A stretch of DNA of 64,000 nucleotides from DASYTH01 sp036002505. Lineage in GTDB: Bacteria > Actinomycetota > Actinomycetes > Mycobacteriales > Pseudonocardiaceae. Below the pieces are notes generated by a model. The model made no database searches. It was not told where the DNA came from and worked only from the letters and a program-made list of their open reading frames with translations. Position numbers and translations under genes: made by a program. Below are positions 16,533 to 23,821 of the stretch, in pieces (position 1 is the stretch's first letter; each line of letters begins with the position of its first letter). Where the stretch lies: positions 42,183-106,182 of the forward strand of contig NZ_DASYTH010000196.1 in the NCBI RefSeq assembly GCF_036002505.1, read 5' to 3'.

Positions 16533-17393
16533 CTAACCGGTCAGAACCTCCACGCCCGAGGCCCGGTCCGCGATCGCGTCCAGCATCTCTGGCGCGGTGC
16601 TTTCCTGTCCTAAGTAGACTGTCTTGTTCGTGCCGTGGTAGTCGCTGGCCCCGGTGGTCAGCAGGCCGAGTTCGCCGGCGAGGCCGCGCAGCTTCGCCCG
16701 GGTCTCGTCGTCGTGGTCCGGATGGTCGACCTCGAGCCCGTCCAGCCCGGCCGAAGCCAGCTCGGCGATCACCGACCCGGTGACGGTCGGGCCGCGCCGG
16801 TGGGCGAACGCGTGCGCCAGCACGGTCACCCCGCCCGCCGCGCGCACCATCCCGATCGCCTCCAGCACCGGGGTCCGCGAGCTCGGGACGTAGTACCGCC
16901 CGCGGTCGTTGAGAAACCGCGCGAAGGCTTCGTCCACAGTGGACGCGACACCGGCTCGAACCAGCGCCATGGCCAGGTGCGGCCGGCCCGCGGTCGAGTC
17001 CGGTGGCAGCGACCCGAGCAGCGTGTCGGCGTCGACCGGGAACCCGTCCGCCGCCATGCGCTCGGCGATCCGGCGCAGCCGCTCCCGCCGCTCCGCCCGC
17101 TGCCGGGCGTACGCGCTCACCACCGCGTCGGCGTCGGGGTCGAACAAGTAGCCCAGCAGGTGCACGTCGCACCGCCCGCCGCGCCCGTCCGGCGACGTGC
17201 AGGACAGCTCGGCGCCCCGGATCAGCCGCATGCCCGGGGGCAACGCCGCGGCGGCCTCCGCCCAGCCCGCGGTCGTGTCGTGGTCGGTGATCGCCAGCGC
17301 CGCCAACCCGGCCCCGGCCGCGGCGGCCACCAGCCCGGCGGGGGTGTCGGTGCCGTCGGACGCGGTGGTGTGGGCGTGCAGGTCGATGCGCAT
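16533..17393 (-). CDS. PHP domain phosphoesterase (TrpH/YciV-like)
   Basis: The 286-residue protein opens MRIDLHAHTTASDGTDTP and carries ALAITDHDT, RGAELSC, and VLAHAFAH, the metal-binding motifs of PHP-domain hydrolases. The best-known relatives hydrolyse 3',5'-nucleoside bisphosphates or short RNA 5' ends (RNase AM/YciV), so a role in nucleotide or RNA turnover is likely. The C-terminal GASDYHGTNK supplies the last metal ligands. It is directly upstream of the RecB-like nuclease with no gap, implying one operon. Confidence 0.88.
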   Translation of the reverse strand: MRIDLHAHTTASDGTDTPAGLVAAAAGAGLAALAITDHDTTAGWAEAAAALPPGMRLIRGAELSCTSPDGRGGRCDVHLLGYLFDPDADAVVSAYARQRAERRERLRRIAERMAADGFPVDADTLLGSLPPDSTAGRPHLAMALVRAGVASTVDEAFARFLNDRGRYYVPSSRTPVLEAIGMVRAAGGVTVLAHAFAHRRGPTVTGSVIAELASAGLDGLEVDHPDHDDETRAKLRGLAGELGLLTTGASDYHGTNKTVYLGQESTAPEMLDAIADRASGVEVLTG

Positions 17394-17423
17394 GACGTCC
17401 AGTCTGGACGACGCCGGGACCGG

Positions 17424-17984
17424 TCAGCCCACCGGCTTCTGGCCCTGGGCGATGCGCTGGGCGCGATACATGGAGAACCGCGCCTTGCGGGCGTCCTCGT
17501 CGCCGAAGATCAGGTCGGACAGGGCGTCGAAGACCTGCTCCGGCTTCGGCAGGAAGTCGATGTAGTTGAGCGCCTGGATCTGCCCGGCGGACTCCACGAT
17601 CAGCGTGCCGTAGCCGAGCATGCGGCCGTTCACGGTCTGCTTGTAGGTCAGGTCGGTGACCTTGCCGATCGGCATCATCAGCGCCCTGGTGGTGAACAGG
17701 CCGGTGGTCATCAGGATCCGCTTGTCGGTGACCACGATCCGCTCGAGCCACCACATGAGCACCTGGTAGGCGTAGCGCAGCACGACGATCAGGGCGATGT
17801 ACCACAGCACGTTCTGGATCAGCCAGCCCTGCGGCGGAAGCAGGTAGGAGATCATCATGCACACCGCGAGCAAGGCAATAGCCTCGAAGGTGTCCCAGGC
17901 CAGGTAGGCCCAGTGACGTCGAACCCTGATCACCCGCTGCTCAGTGTCCAGCAGGTACTCGTCAGGGTCCCGTGGCGCGAACAT
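17424..17984 (-). CDS. PH domain-containing membrane protein (bPH2/DUF304 type)
   Basis: The 186-residue protein has two membrane helices near its N-terminus (WDTFEAIALLAVCMMISYLL about 29-48 and NVLWYIALIVVLRYAYQVLMW about 58-78) followed by a bacterial PH-like domain (TDKRILMTTGLFTTRALMMPIGKVTDL). Such proteins sit in the membrane with the PH-like fold in the cytoplasm. The function is unknown. It is separated by 30 bp from the PHP gene downstream on the same strand. Confidence 0.88.
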   Translation of the reverse strand: MFAPRDPDEYLLDTEQRVIRVRRHWAYLAWDTFEAIALLAVCMMISYLLPPQGWLIQNVLWYIALIVVLRYAYQVLMWWLERIVVTDKRILMTTGLFTTRALMMPIGKVTDLTYKQTVNGRMLGYGTLIVESAGQIQALNYIDFLPKPEQVFDALSDLIFGDEDARKARFSMYRAQRIAQGQKPVG

Positions 17985-18002
17985 AGCCTGACGTTACCCG
18001 CT

Positions 18003-18167
18003 TCAGCCCTGGAATACCGAACGCACGAACGTGATGACCGCTTCGGCCGCGTTCTTGAGGCCGACGAGGATGTCGTTCACGAGTGCTGCGGACTGCACGG
18101 GTTGACTGATCAGAAAGAACGCGATCAATGCGGCCCCGACAATAATTGCCGCCTTCTTAACGTTCAC
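18003..18167 (-). CDS. 54-residue small membrane or exported protein
   Basis: A short frame starts at GTG 18167 after GGCAGGTCAC and encodes MNVKKAAIIVGAALIAFF..., with one strong N-terminal hydrophobic segment (residues 6-22, basic residues before it) and an amphipathic C-terminal half (ALVNDILVGLKNAAEAVITF). Codon use is less GC-biased than its neighbours (ATT, TTG, GCA), but the peptide design is coherent. It ends 19 bp before the PH-domain gene start on the same strand. It may be a small membrane-inserted peptide; I do not recognise a family with certainty. Confidence 0.65.
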   Translation of the reverse strand: MNVKKAAIIVGAALIAFFLISQPVQSAALVNDILVGLKNAAEAVITFVRSVFQG

Positions 18168-18306
18168 GTGACCTGCCTGTCCCTTCGAACGTGATCTTGC
18201 CCTTAAGAGAAAGTTTTACAGCACTTCTGCGCCAAATGGGAGACGAGTCCCGCTGTTGGGTCAACGTGGCGTACGTCTACCGCAACAGGCGTTACGCTGT
18301 GTGTTC

Positions 18307-18726
18307 ATGACCGGCTCCGGCGTTCGGATTATCAGGTGCGTCGGCGGCATTGTTCGTGACTCTGCGGGACGGCTACTCCTTGTGCTGCGGGCGAACGAGC
18401 CGGGACGCGGACTGTGGTCGCTGCCCGGCGGCCGGGTCGAGGCCGGCGAGAGTGACGCCGACGCCGTGACCCGGGAACTGCTCGAGGAGACCGGCCTTTC
18501 CGTGCGCGCCGGTCAACTCGTCGGAACCGTCGAACGCCCCGCGCCAGACGGAACCTACCTGATCTCCGATTATGCCTGCGAGGTGGCCGGCGGAACCCTC
18601 CGCGCCGGTACAGACGCACTGGATGCCGCGTGGTTCGACACAACCGAATTCACCGCCCTGGAACACGCCGGCGCCCTCACCCCCCAACTCGCCGACACCC
18701 TCCGCGCCTGGCAGGTCGTCCCATAG
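18307..18726 (+). CDS. NUDIX hydrolase (MutT-like)
   Basis: The 139-residue protein has an exact Nudix box, GGRVEAGESDADAVTREL followed by LEETGL (about residues 39-62), coordinating Mg for hydrolysis of nucleoside diphosphate-linked substrates. No extra domain is present. The ATG at 18307 (MTGSGVRIIRC) is chosen over an in-frame start 51 bp upstream because the Nudix fold begins directly here. It is convergent with the DUF2332 gene; a 21-bp repeat array lies between them. Confidence 0.92.
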   Translation: MTGSGVRIIRCVGGIVRDSAGRLLLVLRANEPGRGLWSLPGGRVEAGESDADAVTRELLEETGLSVRAGQLVGTVERPAPDGTYLISDYACEVAGGTLRAGTDALDAAWFDTTEFTALEHAGALTPQLADTLRAWQVVP

Positions 18727-18735
18727 CCGCCACCG

Positions 18736-18858
18736 GCCAACATGCCGACGCGACACGCCAACACAGCAACGCGACCGGCCAACACAGCGACGTGAGCGGC
18801 CAACACGCATGTTTGCGTCTGGCGTCGGCGTGTTGGCGCGTGGCGTCGGTGTGTTGGC
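18736..18858. repeat. 21-bp repeat array with inverted halves between NUDIX and DUF2332 genes
   Basis: GCCAAC recurs at 18736, 18757, 18778 and 18799 (exact 21-bp period), and the inverse TGTTGGC ends at 18837 and 18858 (again 21 bp). The two halves face each other, so the array could fold as a long imperfect hairpin between convergent genes, and its right end touches the DUF2332 stop codon at 18860. Confidence 0.8.
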
Positions 18859-18859
18859 G

Positions 18860-19969
18860 TCAGGCGAGCCAGGTCATCCGCTGGCCATGCCACGCTGTGC
18901 GGGCCAGCGCCCGGCCCACCGGCCGGCCGTCCACCCACTGCACCAGGCCGAGCACGCCGAAGCTGGGCTCACCCTTGCCCCGGCGGAGATCGTCCCGGCC
19001 GGGCAGCACGTGCGCCATCGCCGCGACGTACTCGTCGTGGCTGATCCAGTGCACCGGCCGGTCCGCGGCGAGCTCACCCAGCGCGGCCAGGAACGCCTGC
19101 TGCCGCTCCGTGGTGAGGTAGAGCAGGGCCAGGCTGGTGATCACGACCAGCGGCAGCTCGGCCGGGATCCGGGCGGCGGCGCGGGCCAGGTCGGCCACGG
19201 CGTCCCCGGTGACCAGCTCCGGGCGGTTGCCGCGCTGCGCACCGGCTGCGGCGGCGAACTGGCGCAGCCGCTCCGGCTGGTCGGCCCAGATGCACGCCTC
19301 GAGCCAGGCGTACTCGTCCTCGTCGGTGAGGTCCACCGGCGAGCGGTCCAGCCCGACCCGGGCGCCGACCGTGATCTTCTTCGGCACCGCGGGCAGCTCC
19401 GCCCCGTCCGCCACCGACAGCGCGCAGTGCAGGCCCAGCGCGGGCTTGGCCGGCCCGGCCGCCAGCTGCCCGGCCTGCTCGGTCTGGTACCGGTAGCCGT
19501 ACCGGTCCAGGTTCAGCAGCAGGCCCGCGCTGCAGCCCACCTCGAGCAGCCCGACCGGCCCGCGCCCGGCGGCCAGCGCCACGGCCGGGTAGAGCAGCGC
19601 CGCCCGGCCCACCTCGTTGGTCTGCACGGTGCGGGTGGCGATCAGGGTCCGGATCTCGCCGGCCCGCTCCAGCACGAACGACCGGAACACCCCCCAGGTG
19701 GCACCGTCCGGGCCGCACGCGCCGCCCATCGAGGGGTAGTAGTTGGTCAGCTCGTGGAACGGGTGCGCCTGCAGCGTCCGGTGCACCGCGGCGAACAGCA
19801 GCGTGGCCTGGGCGTCCTCGGGGTTGGTCGCGGTCAGCAGGCCGGCGATCTCGGTGTCCTCCGCCGCGAGCTCGGCGAGGTGGGCGTAGAGCGGGGAGAA
19901 CCCGGCGGCGTCGATGCGGGCGAACCGGCGCAGCTTGCGCTGGGCCCGCTCCAGGGTCTCCGTGGCCAT
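18860..19969 (-). CDS. DUF2332 domain protein
   Basis: The 369-residue protein matches DUF2332 along its length: an N-terminal helical part (MATETLERAQRKLRRFA, ELTNYYPSMGG), then RTVQTNEVGRAALLYP and LLEVGCSAGLLLNLDRYGY, which resembles the motif I of SAM-dependent methyltransferases, and later LPLVVITSLALLYL. A methyltransferase-like fold is therefore plausible but activity is unknown. The gene follows a MaoC-like gene with four bases between, suggesting co-transcription with it. Confidence 0.85.
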   Translation of the reverse strand: MATETLERAQRKLRRFARIDAAGFSPLYAHLAELAAEDTEIAGLLTATNPEDAQATLLFAAVHRTLQAHPFHELTNYYPSMGGACGPDGATWGVFRSFVLERAGEIRTLIATRTVQTNEVGRAALLYPAVALAAGRGPVGLLEVGCSAGLLLNLDRYGYRYQTEQAGQLAAGPAKPALGLHCALSVADGAELPAVPKKITVGARVGLDRSPVDLTDEDEYAWLEACIWADQPERLRQFAAAAGAQRGNRPELVTGDAVADLARAAARIPAELPLVVITSLALLYLTTERQQAFLAALGELAADRPVHWISHDEYVAAMAHVLPGRDDLRRGKGEPSFGVLGLVQWVDGRPVGRALARTAWHGQRMTWLA

Positions 19970-19973
19970 CCCG

Positions 19974-20480
19974 CTAGTCCGGGCGGGGAACCGGGCGGCC
20001 CGGCTGCTCGCCGCCGCGGGCTTCGCCGTAGGACCGCTTGGGCACCATGACCTTGCGGCGGAAGCTGAGCACGACCGTGCCGTCCTGCTTGTAGCCGCGG
20101 GTCTCCACGTAGACCACGCCGCGGTCGTCCTTGGACCGCGACGGCGTCTTGTCCAGCACCTCGGTCTCGCCGTAGATCGTGTCCCCGTGGAACGTCGGCT
20201 TCAGGTGCTTGAGCGACTCGATCTCCAGGTTGGCGATGGCCTTGCCGGAGACGTCGGGCACGGACATGCCGAGCACGAGCGAGTACACGTAGTTACCGAC
20301 CACGACATTTCGCCCGAAATCCGTGGTGTTCTCGGCGTAGTTCGCGTCCAGGTGCAGCGGGTGGTGGTTCATGGTCAGCAGGCAGAACAGGTGGTCGTCG
20401 TACTCGGTGACGGTCTTGCCCGGCCAGTGCTTGTACACCGCGCCGACCTCGAACTCCTCGTAGTACCGCCCGAACTGCAC
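19974..20480 (-). CDS. MaoC-family dehydratase
   Basis: The 168-residue protein has a hot-dog fold signature of MaoC/R-specific hydratases: QFGRYYEEFEVG at the N-terminus, HPLHLDANYAENT (about residues 35-47, containing the catalytic D and H positions) and NLEIESLKHLKPTFHGDTI. It probably hydrates or dehydrates an acyl-CoA in fatty acid or polyketide-related metabolism. The GTG at 20480 is chosen because GGGAGG lies six bases upstream; the frame remains open further upstream without homology. Confidence 0.88.
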   Translation of the reverse strand: MQFGRYYEEFEVGAVYKHWPGKTVTEYDDHLFCLLTMNHHPLHLDANYAENTTDFGRNVVVGNYVYSLVLGMSVPDVSGKAIANLEIESLKHLKPTFHGDTIYGETEVLDKTPSRSKDDRGVVYVETRGYKQDGTVVLSFRRKVMVPKRSYGEARGGEQPGRPVPRPD

Positions 20481-21044
20481 GCCACGCCTCCCAGCCACCC
20501 GAAGGGAGCACCAGTGTGCCGCGCCGGTACCGGGACCGCGCAACGGGTGTGTGAGCGAGTCCACCAGGGCACCGGGCTCGACTGCCCCTCGGGTTCGCGT
20601 TGGCGGGCGACGGTGGGTCCGTGGCTGGGTTCAAAGACGGCTTGGCACAACTACGATGTGACTGTTGGTGCTGTTGTGGTAGAGCCTGATGTCATGAAGG
20701 GACCCTTCCTGTCATTGAACGTCCTGAAGGCGTCCTTCAGGGCGCTGGCCGATACCCCACCGGCCCCACCTGTCACACCAGCCCCAGCCCCAGCCCCAGC
20801 CCCCAGTCTTGGTCCTCGCCACCGCCGTCCGGGCACCGCAGCCCACCACCCCGCCCCACTCCTCCCGTCCTTGCCGTCTTGAGACCCGACCACCCTGCCA
20901 ACGGCCACCCGCCGACGCCCCCAACCACCCGGCCAGCCTCGCGTCCGGACCGCCGCCCGCGAACGCCACCGGGGGTTGTAGCGCACGTCGAGATTAGGGC
21001 GATAGATCGTGAGTGGAGTACTCTGGGTGATTGGTGCCCGCACG
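20481..21044. other. Long intergenic region with palindromes, no gene seen
   Basis: No convincing coding frame exists on either strand. The stretch holds two palindromes of the GAAGG family (GAAGGGACCCTTC near 20696 and CCTGAAGGCGTCCTTCAGG near 20729-20747) and a short CCCAGC tandem (about 20779-20808). The remainder shows nothing I can name; the corA leader follows it. Confidence 0.6.
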
Positions 21045-21154
21045 GCACCTCGACCGCGAGGAGGTGAGGACGCATGGGCGATCCCCATACCGCCGACAGC
21101 CCATCCGGGTGCAGTACCACCCGCGTCCCCACCGGAGCTCCCCTCGTGCCCTAG
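21045..21154 (+). promoter_or_regulatory. Structured leader with 26-codon ORF upstream of corA
   Basis: A 26-codon frame (21074-21154) begins MGDPHTADSPSG, contains five prolines, and is preceded by a strong GGAGGTGAGG. That ribosome-binding site can pair with CACCTC about nine bases upstream, and ATGGG at the start codon can pair with CCCAT. Further hairpins (CGGGTG/CACCCG; GGGACGCGTCCC) follow before corA. Proline/acidic-rich leader peptides sense magnesium upstream of mgtA in Salmonella (MgtL), so an analogous role is possible. Confidence 0.4.
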
Positions 21155-21215
21155 TTAGGCCCCGTGGTTCCAACCGGGACGCGTCCCGCCACGACGTGCG
21201 CCGTTGGAGGACCAC

Positions 21216-22295
21216 ATGCCTACGATTCCCTCGCTGAGCGGCCTGCGGGGCCGGAACACCCGGCAGCCCGCGGTCGGCCGCATCCCGGTGCCGATGTCGG
21301 CCTACGTGGTCGACTGCGCGGTCTACGTCGACGGCAAGCGCTTGCCGCGGCGGTTCACCCACGCCGACGCCATCGCCGAGGTGCGCGAGCGCGGCGAGGG
21401 GTTCGTCTGGATCGGCCTGTTCGAGCCGGACGACGAGCAGATCCAGGGCATCGCCGAGACCTTCGGGCTGCACGAGCTGGCCGTGGAGGACGCGGTCTGC
21501 GCGCACCAGCGGCCCAAGCTGGAGCGCTACGACGAGACGCTGTTCATGGTGCTCAAGACGGTCCGCTACATCGAGCACGAGTCGCCGACCACGGCCAACG
21601 AGATCGTGGAGACCGGCGAGATCATGGCGTTCCTCGGCCGCGACTTCGTGGTCACCGTGCGGCACGGCCAGCACTCCGGCCTGCACGGCCTGCGCGGCGA
21701 GCTGGAGGCCGACCCGGAGCGGCTGTGCAGCGGACCGGCCGCGGTGCTGCACGCCATCGCCGACCGCATCGTGGACAGCTACCTCGCGGTGACCGACGCC
21801 ATCGAGGAGGACATCGACGAGATCGAGTCGATGGTGTTCGCGCCGAACAGCCCGATCGGCGCCGAGCACATCTACCTGATGAAACGCGAGGTCCTGGAGT
21901 TGCGCCGGTCGGTGACGCCGCTGGCCAACCCGTTGCGCCGGCTGGCCGAGGGCTACTCGCCGCTGGTGCCCGACCAGGTCCGCTCCTACTTCCGCGACGT
22001 AGACGACCACCTGACCACCGTGTCCGAGCGGGTGGGCAGCTTCGACGAGCTGCTCACCACGCTGGTCGACGCCACCCTGGCCAAGATCACGCTGCAGCAG
22101 AGCACCGACATGCGCAAGATCACCTCGTGGGCGGCCATCGTCGCCGTGCCCACCATGGTGGTCGGCGTCTACGGCATGAACTTCGACTTCATGCCGGAGC
22201 TGCACTGGCGCTTCGGCTACCCGCTGGTGATGGCGATGATCCTGGTGGCCTGCCTGATCCTGTACCGAACCTTCCGCCGGAACCGATGGCTGTAG
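21216..22295 (+). CDS. corA: Magnesium/cobalt transporter CorA
   Basis: The 359-residue protein has the CorA layout: a large cytoplasmic N-terminal domain, a long helix, and two C-terminal membrane helices with the signature YGMNFDFMPEL between them (about residue 315). The first helix (ITSWAAIVAVPTMVVGVYGMN) lines the pore; the protein works as a pentamer for Mg2+ uptake. The ATG at 21216 has GGAGG five bases upstream. The preceding 170 bp form a structured leader with a small ORF, hinting at post-transcriptional control by magnesium. Confidence 0.95.
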   Translation: MPTIPSLSGLRGRNTRQPAVGRIPVPMSAYVVDCAVYVDGKRLPRRFTHADAIAEVRERGEGFVWIGLFEPDDEQIQGIAETFGLHELAVEDAVCAHQRPKLERYDETLFMVLKTVRYIEHESPTTANEIVETGEIMAFLGRDFVVTVRHGQHSGLHGLRGELEADPERLCSGPAAVLHAIADRIVDSYLAVTDAIEEDIDEIESMVFAPNSPIGAEHIYLMKREVLELRRSVTPLANPLRRLAEGYSPLVPDQVRSYFRDVDDHLTTVSERVGSFDELLTTLVDATLAKITLQQSTDMRKITSWAAIVAVPTMVVGVYGMNFDFMPELHWRFGYPLVMAMILVACLILYRTFRRNRWL

Positions 22296-22381
22296 CTGGG
22301 TAGCCCGTCTCCGCGCCGCACCGGGCCGCCCAGCGAACCCCACGCCGACTGCCATCTCATCCTGCCCCGATGGAGGTTCCC

Positions 22382-22495
22382 GTGACTCGCCTGCTCACCA
22401 ACCACTGGTTCTGGATTCTCACCTTCGTGGTCAGCTGGATCGCGATGATCACCGTGCTGATCGCGGACGGTTACGGCAGAGCCTCTGGTATCTAG
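22382..22495 (+). CDS. 37-residue membrane microprotein downstream of corA
   Basis: A short frame with a good GGAGG five bases before its GTG encodes a single-pass peptide (MTRLLTNHWFWILTF, then VVSWIAMITVLIADGYG). The hydrophobic span covers residues 8-27 and is rich in Trp. It lies 87 bp after corA on the same strand and 61 bp before the SGNH hydrolase gene. No family is recognised. Its position and single membrane span suggest a possible modulator of CorA or a membrane stress peptide; this is inference. Confidence 0.65.
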   Translation: MTRLLTNHWFWILTFVVSWIAMITVLIADGYGRASGI

Positions 22496-22555
22496 CTGGT
22501 TGGCGGATAGACCGCACCTCCGGCCGAGCTGACAATCCGGCTGGAGGTGGCTGAG

Positions 22556-23437
22556 ATGTCGAAGACGACCCCGGCTCCGTTCCGCTGGCTGGGCGTGCCC
22601 GCCGCACTGCTGATCATCACCCTGCTGCTGCCCGCCGGCACCGCCGCGGCGGCTCCCGGTCGCTACGTCGCCCTCGGTGACTCGGCCGCCGCCGGACCAC
22701 TGATCCCGCTGCCCGACCTGGCCTCGCCGGGGTGCCTGCGCTCGACGGCCAACTATCCGAAGCTGGCGGCGCGGGCGCGCGGCGTGCCGATCACCGACGT
22801 CACCTGCTCCGGCGCGGTCACCGCGGACATGACGGCCCCGCAGCAGACCGAGCTGGGCACGGTGCCGCCCCAGTTCGACGCGCTCGGCCCGGACGTCAGC
22901 CTGGTGAGCGTGCAGATCGGCGGCAACGACGCGGGGCTGACCGGCCTCGCCCTGAACTGCGTGAACCTGCTGCCGCCACCGTTCGGCACCTCGTGCAAGG
23001 ACGTCAACACCGCCGGCGGCCGGGACGTCTACGGCGAGCGGATCGCCGGCCTGGCCCCACGCATCGCCGCCGTGCTGGACGGGATCCACCAGCGTGCCCC
23101 GAACGCGCGGGTCTTCATCGTCGGCTACACCACCTACCTGCGGCCGAACGGCTGCTACCCGAAGGTTCCACTCTGGGCCCGGGACGCCAACTACATCCAG
23201 GCCAAGATCGACCAGCTGAACCAGGTGTTCGCGGACATCGCCGCGAGTCCCGGTGCGTCCTATGTGGACATCCGAACCCCGGGCATCGGCAAGGACGTCT
23301 GCGCCTCCTCGCTCACCCGCTGGGTCGAGCCGCTGATCCCGGCGAACCTCGCCGCGCCGCTGCACCCCAACGCCAACGGCATGATCGGGATGGCCGCGGT
23401 GCTGACCGCCGCGGTCAGTGCCGCCGCACGGTCGTAG
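22556..23437 (+). CDS. Secreted SGNH/GDSL-family lipase or esterase
   Basis: The 293-residue protein has a signal peptide (helix LGVPAALLIITLLLPAG, cleavage near AAAA-P about residue 36) and the SGNH blocks: YVALGDSAAAG (block I Ser), QIGGNDAG (block III, Gly-x-Asn-Asp) and a C-terminal LHPNANGMIGMA (block V His). Paired cysteines fit the three-disulfide actinomycete SGNH esterases. It probably hydrolyses extracellular esters. The ATG at 22556 is used because GGAGG lies eight bases upstream. It is convergent with, and overlaps by 23 bp, the gene at 23415. Confidence 0.9.
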   Translation: MSKTTPAPFRWLGVPAALLIITLLLPAGTAAAAPGRYVALGDSAAAGPLIPLPDLASPGCLRSTANYPKLAARARGVPITDVTCSGAVTADMTAPQQTELGTVPPQFDALGPDVSLVSVQIGGNDAGLTGLALNCVNLLPPPFGTSCKDVNTAGGRDVYGERIAGLAPRIAAVLDGIHQRAPNARVFIVGYTTYLRPNGCYPKVPLWARDANYIQAKIDQLNQVFADIAASPGASYVDIRTPGIGKDVCASSLTRWVEPLIPANLAAPLHPNANGMIGMAAVLTAAVSAAARS

Positions 23438-23819
23438 CCAGCGCCAGCCCCGCCAGCACCAGCGCGGCGACGGCCAGCGTCCGGCGCCGCCGCCGGTTGA
23501 TCGTGAACGTCTCGTCCCGCCCGCCGATCGAGAACGCCGAGCGGGTCGACAGCACCGAGAAGGCGGATCCGACCGAGAGGATCGAACCGGCAGAGCCGAT
23601 CGACAGGATCGAGCCCGCCGAGCCGATCGACAGAATCGAGCCGGCCGAGCCGATCGAGAGGATCGAGCCGGCCGAGCCGAGGGACAGGATGGTGCCCGCG
23701 GACCCGGCGGACAGGGTGCCACCGGCCGACGCGACGCTGAGCGTCGACGCGACCGACAACGCGGATTTCTGGTTCCACGCCGGGTCCCAGTGGACGGCCG
23801 GCACCTCGACCGCGACCAT
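23415..23819 (-). CDS. Repeat-containing membrane-anchored protein behind eccB
   Basis: The 134-residue protein has six tandem nine-residue repeats of the form LSxGSAxSx (LSLGSAGSI, LSIGSAGSI three times, LSVGSAFSV, LSTRSAFSI), then a basic RRRRR stretch and one C-terminal membrane helix (LAVAALVLAGLALATTV). Its ATG is two bases after the eccB stop, so it is probably translated with eccB. The repeats look like a glycine-serine beta-solenoid or zipper. The basic residues before the helix predict that the repeats face the cytoplasm unless inverted. The function is unknown. Confidence 0.8.
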   Translation of the reverse strand: MVAVEVPAVHWDPAWNQKSALSVASTLSVASAGGTLSAGSAGTILSLGSAGSILSIGSAGSILSIGSAGSILSIGSAGSILSVGSAFSVLSTRSAFSIGGRDETFTINRRRRRTLAVAALVLAGLALATTVRRH

Positions 23820-23821
23820 GC

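Noticed and set aside
15856..17862. 668-codon minus-strand open frame over the RecB-like and PHP genes
   Set aside because: It is a GC-driven shadow frame; its product is Arg/Gly/Ala-rich without motifs, while the overlapping frames encode recognisable nuclease and PHP proteins.
18736..18858. CRISPR array
   Set aside because: The 21-bp units have no constant repeat separated by unique spacers, and no cas gene is present.
21045..21200. M-box magnesium riboswitch upstream of corA
   Set aside because: GGTGAGG is shared, but the rest of the M-box core could not be aligned; a leader-ORF structure explains the hairpins better.
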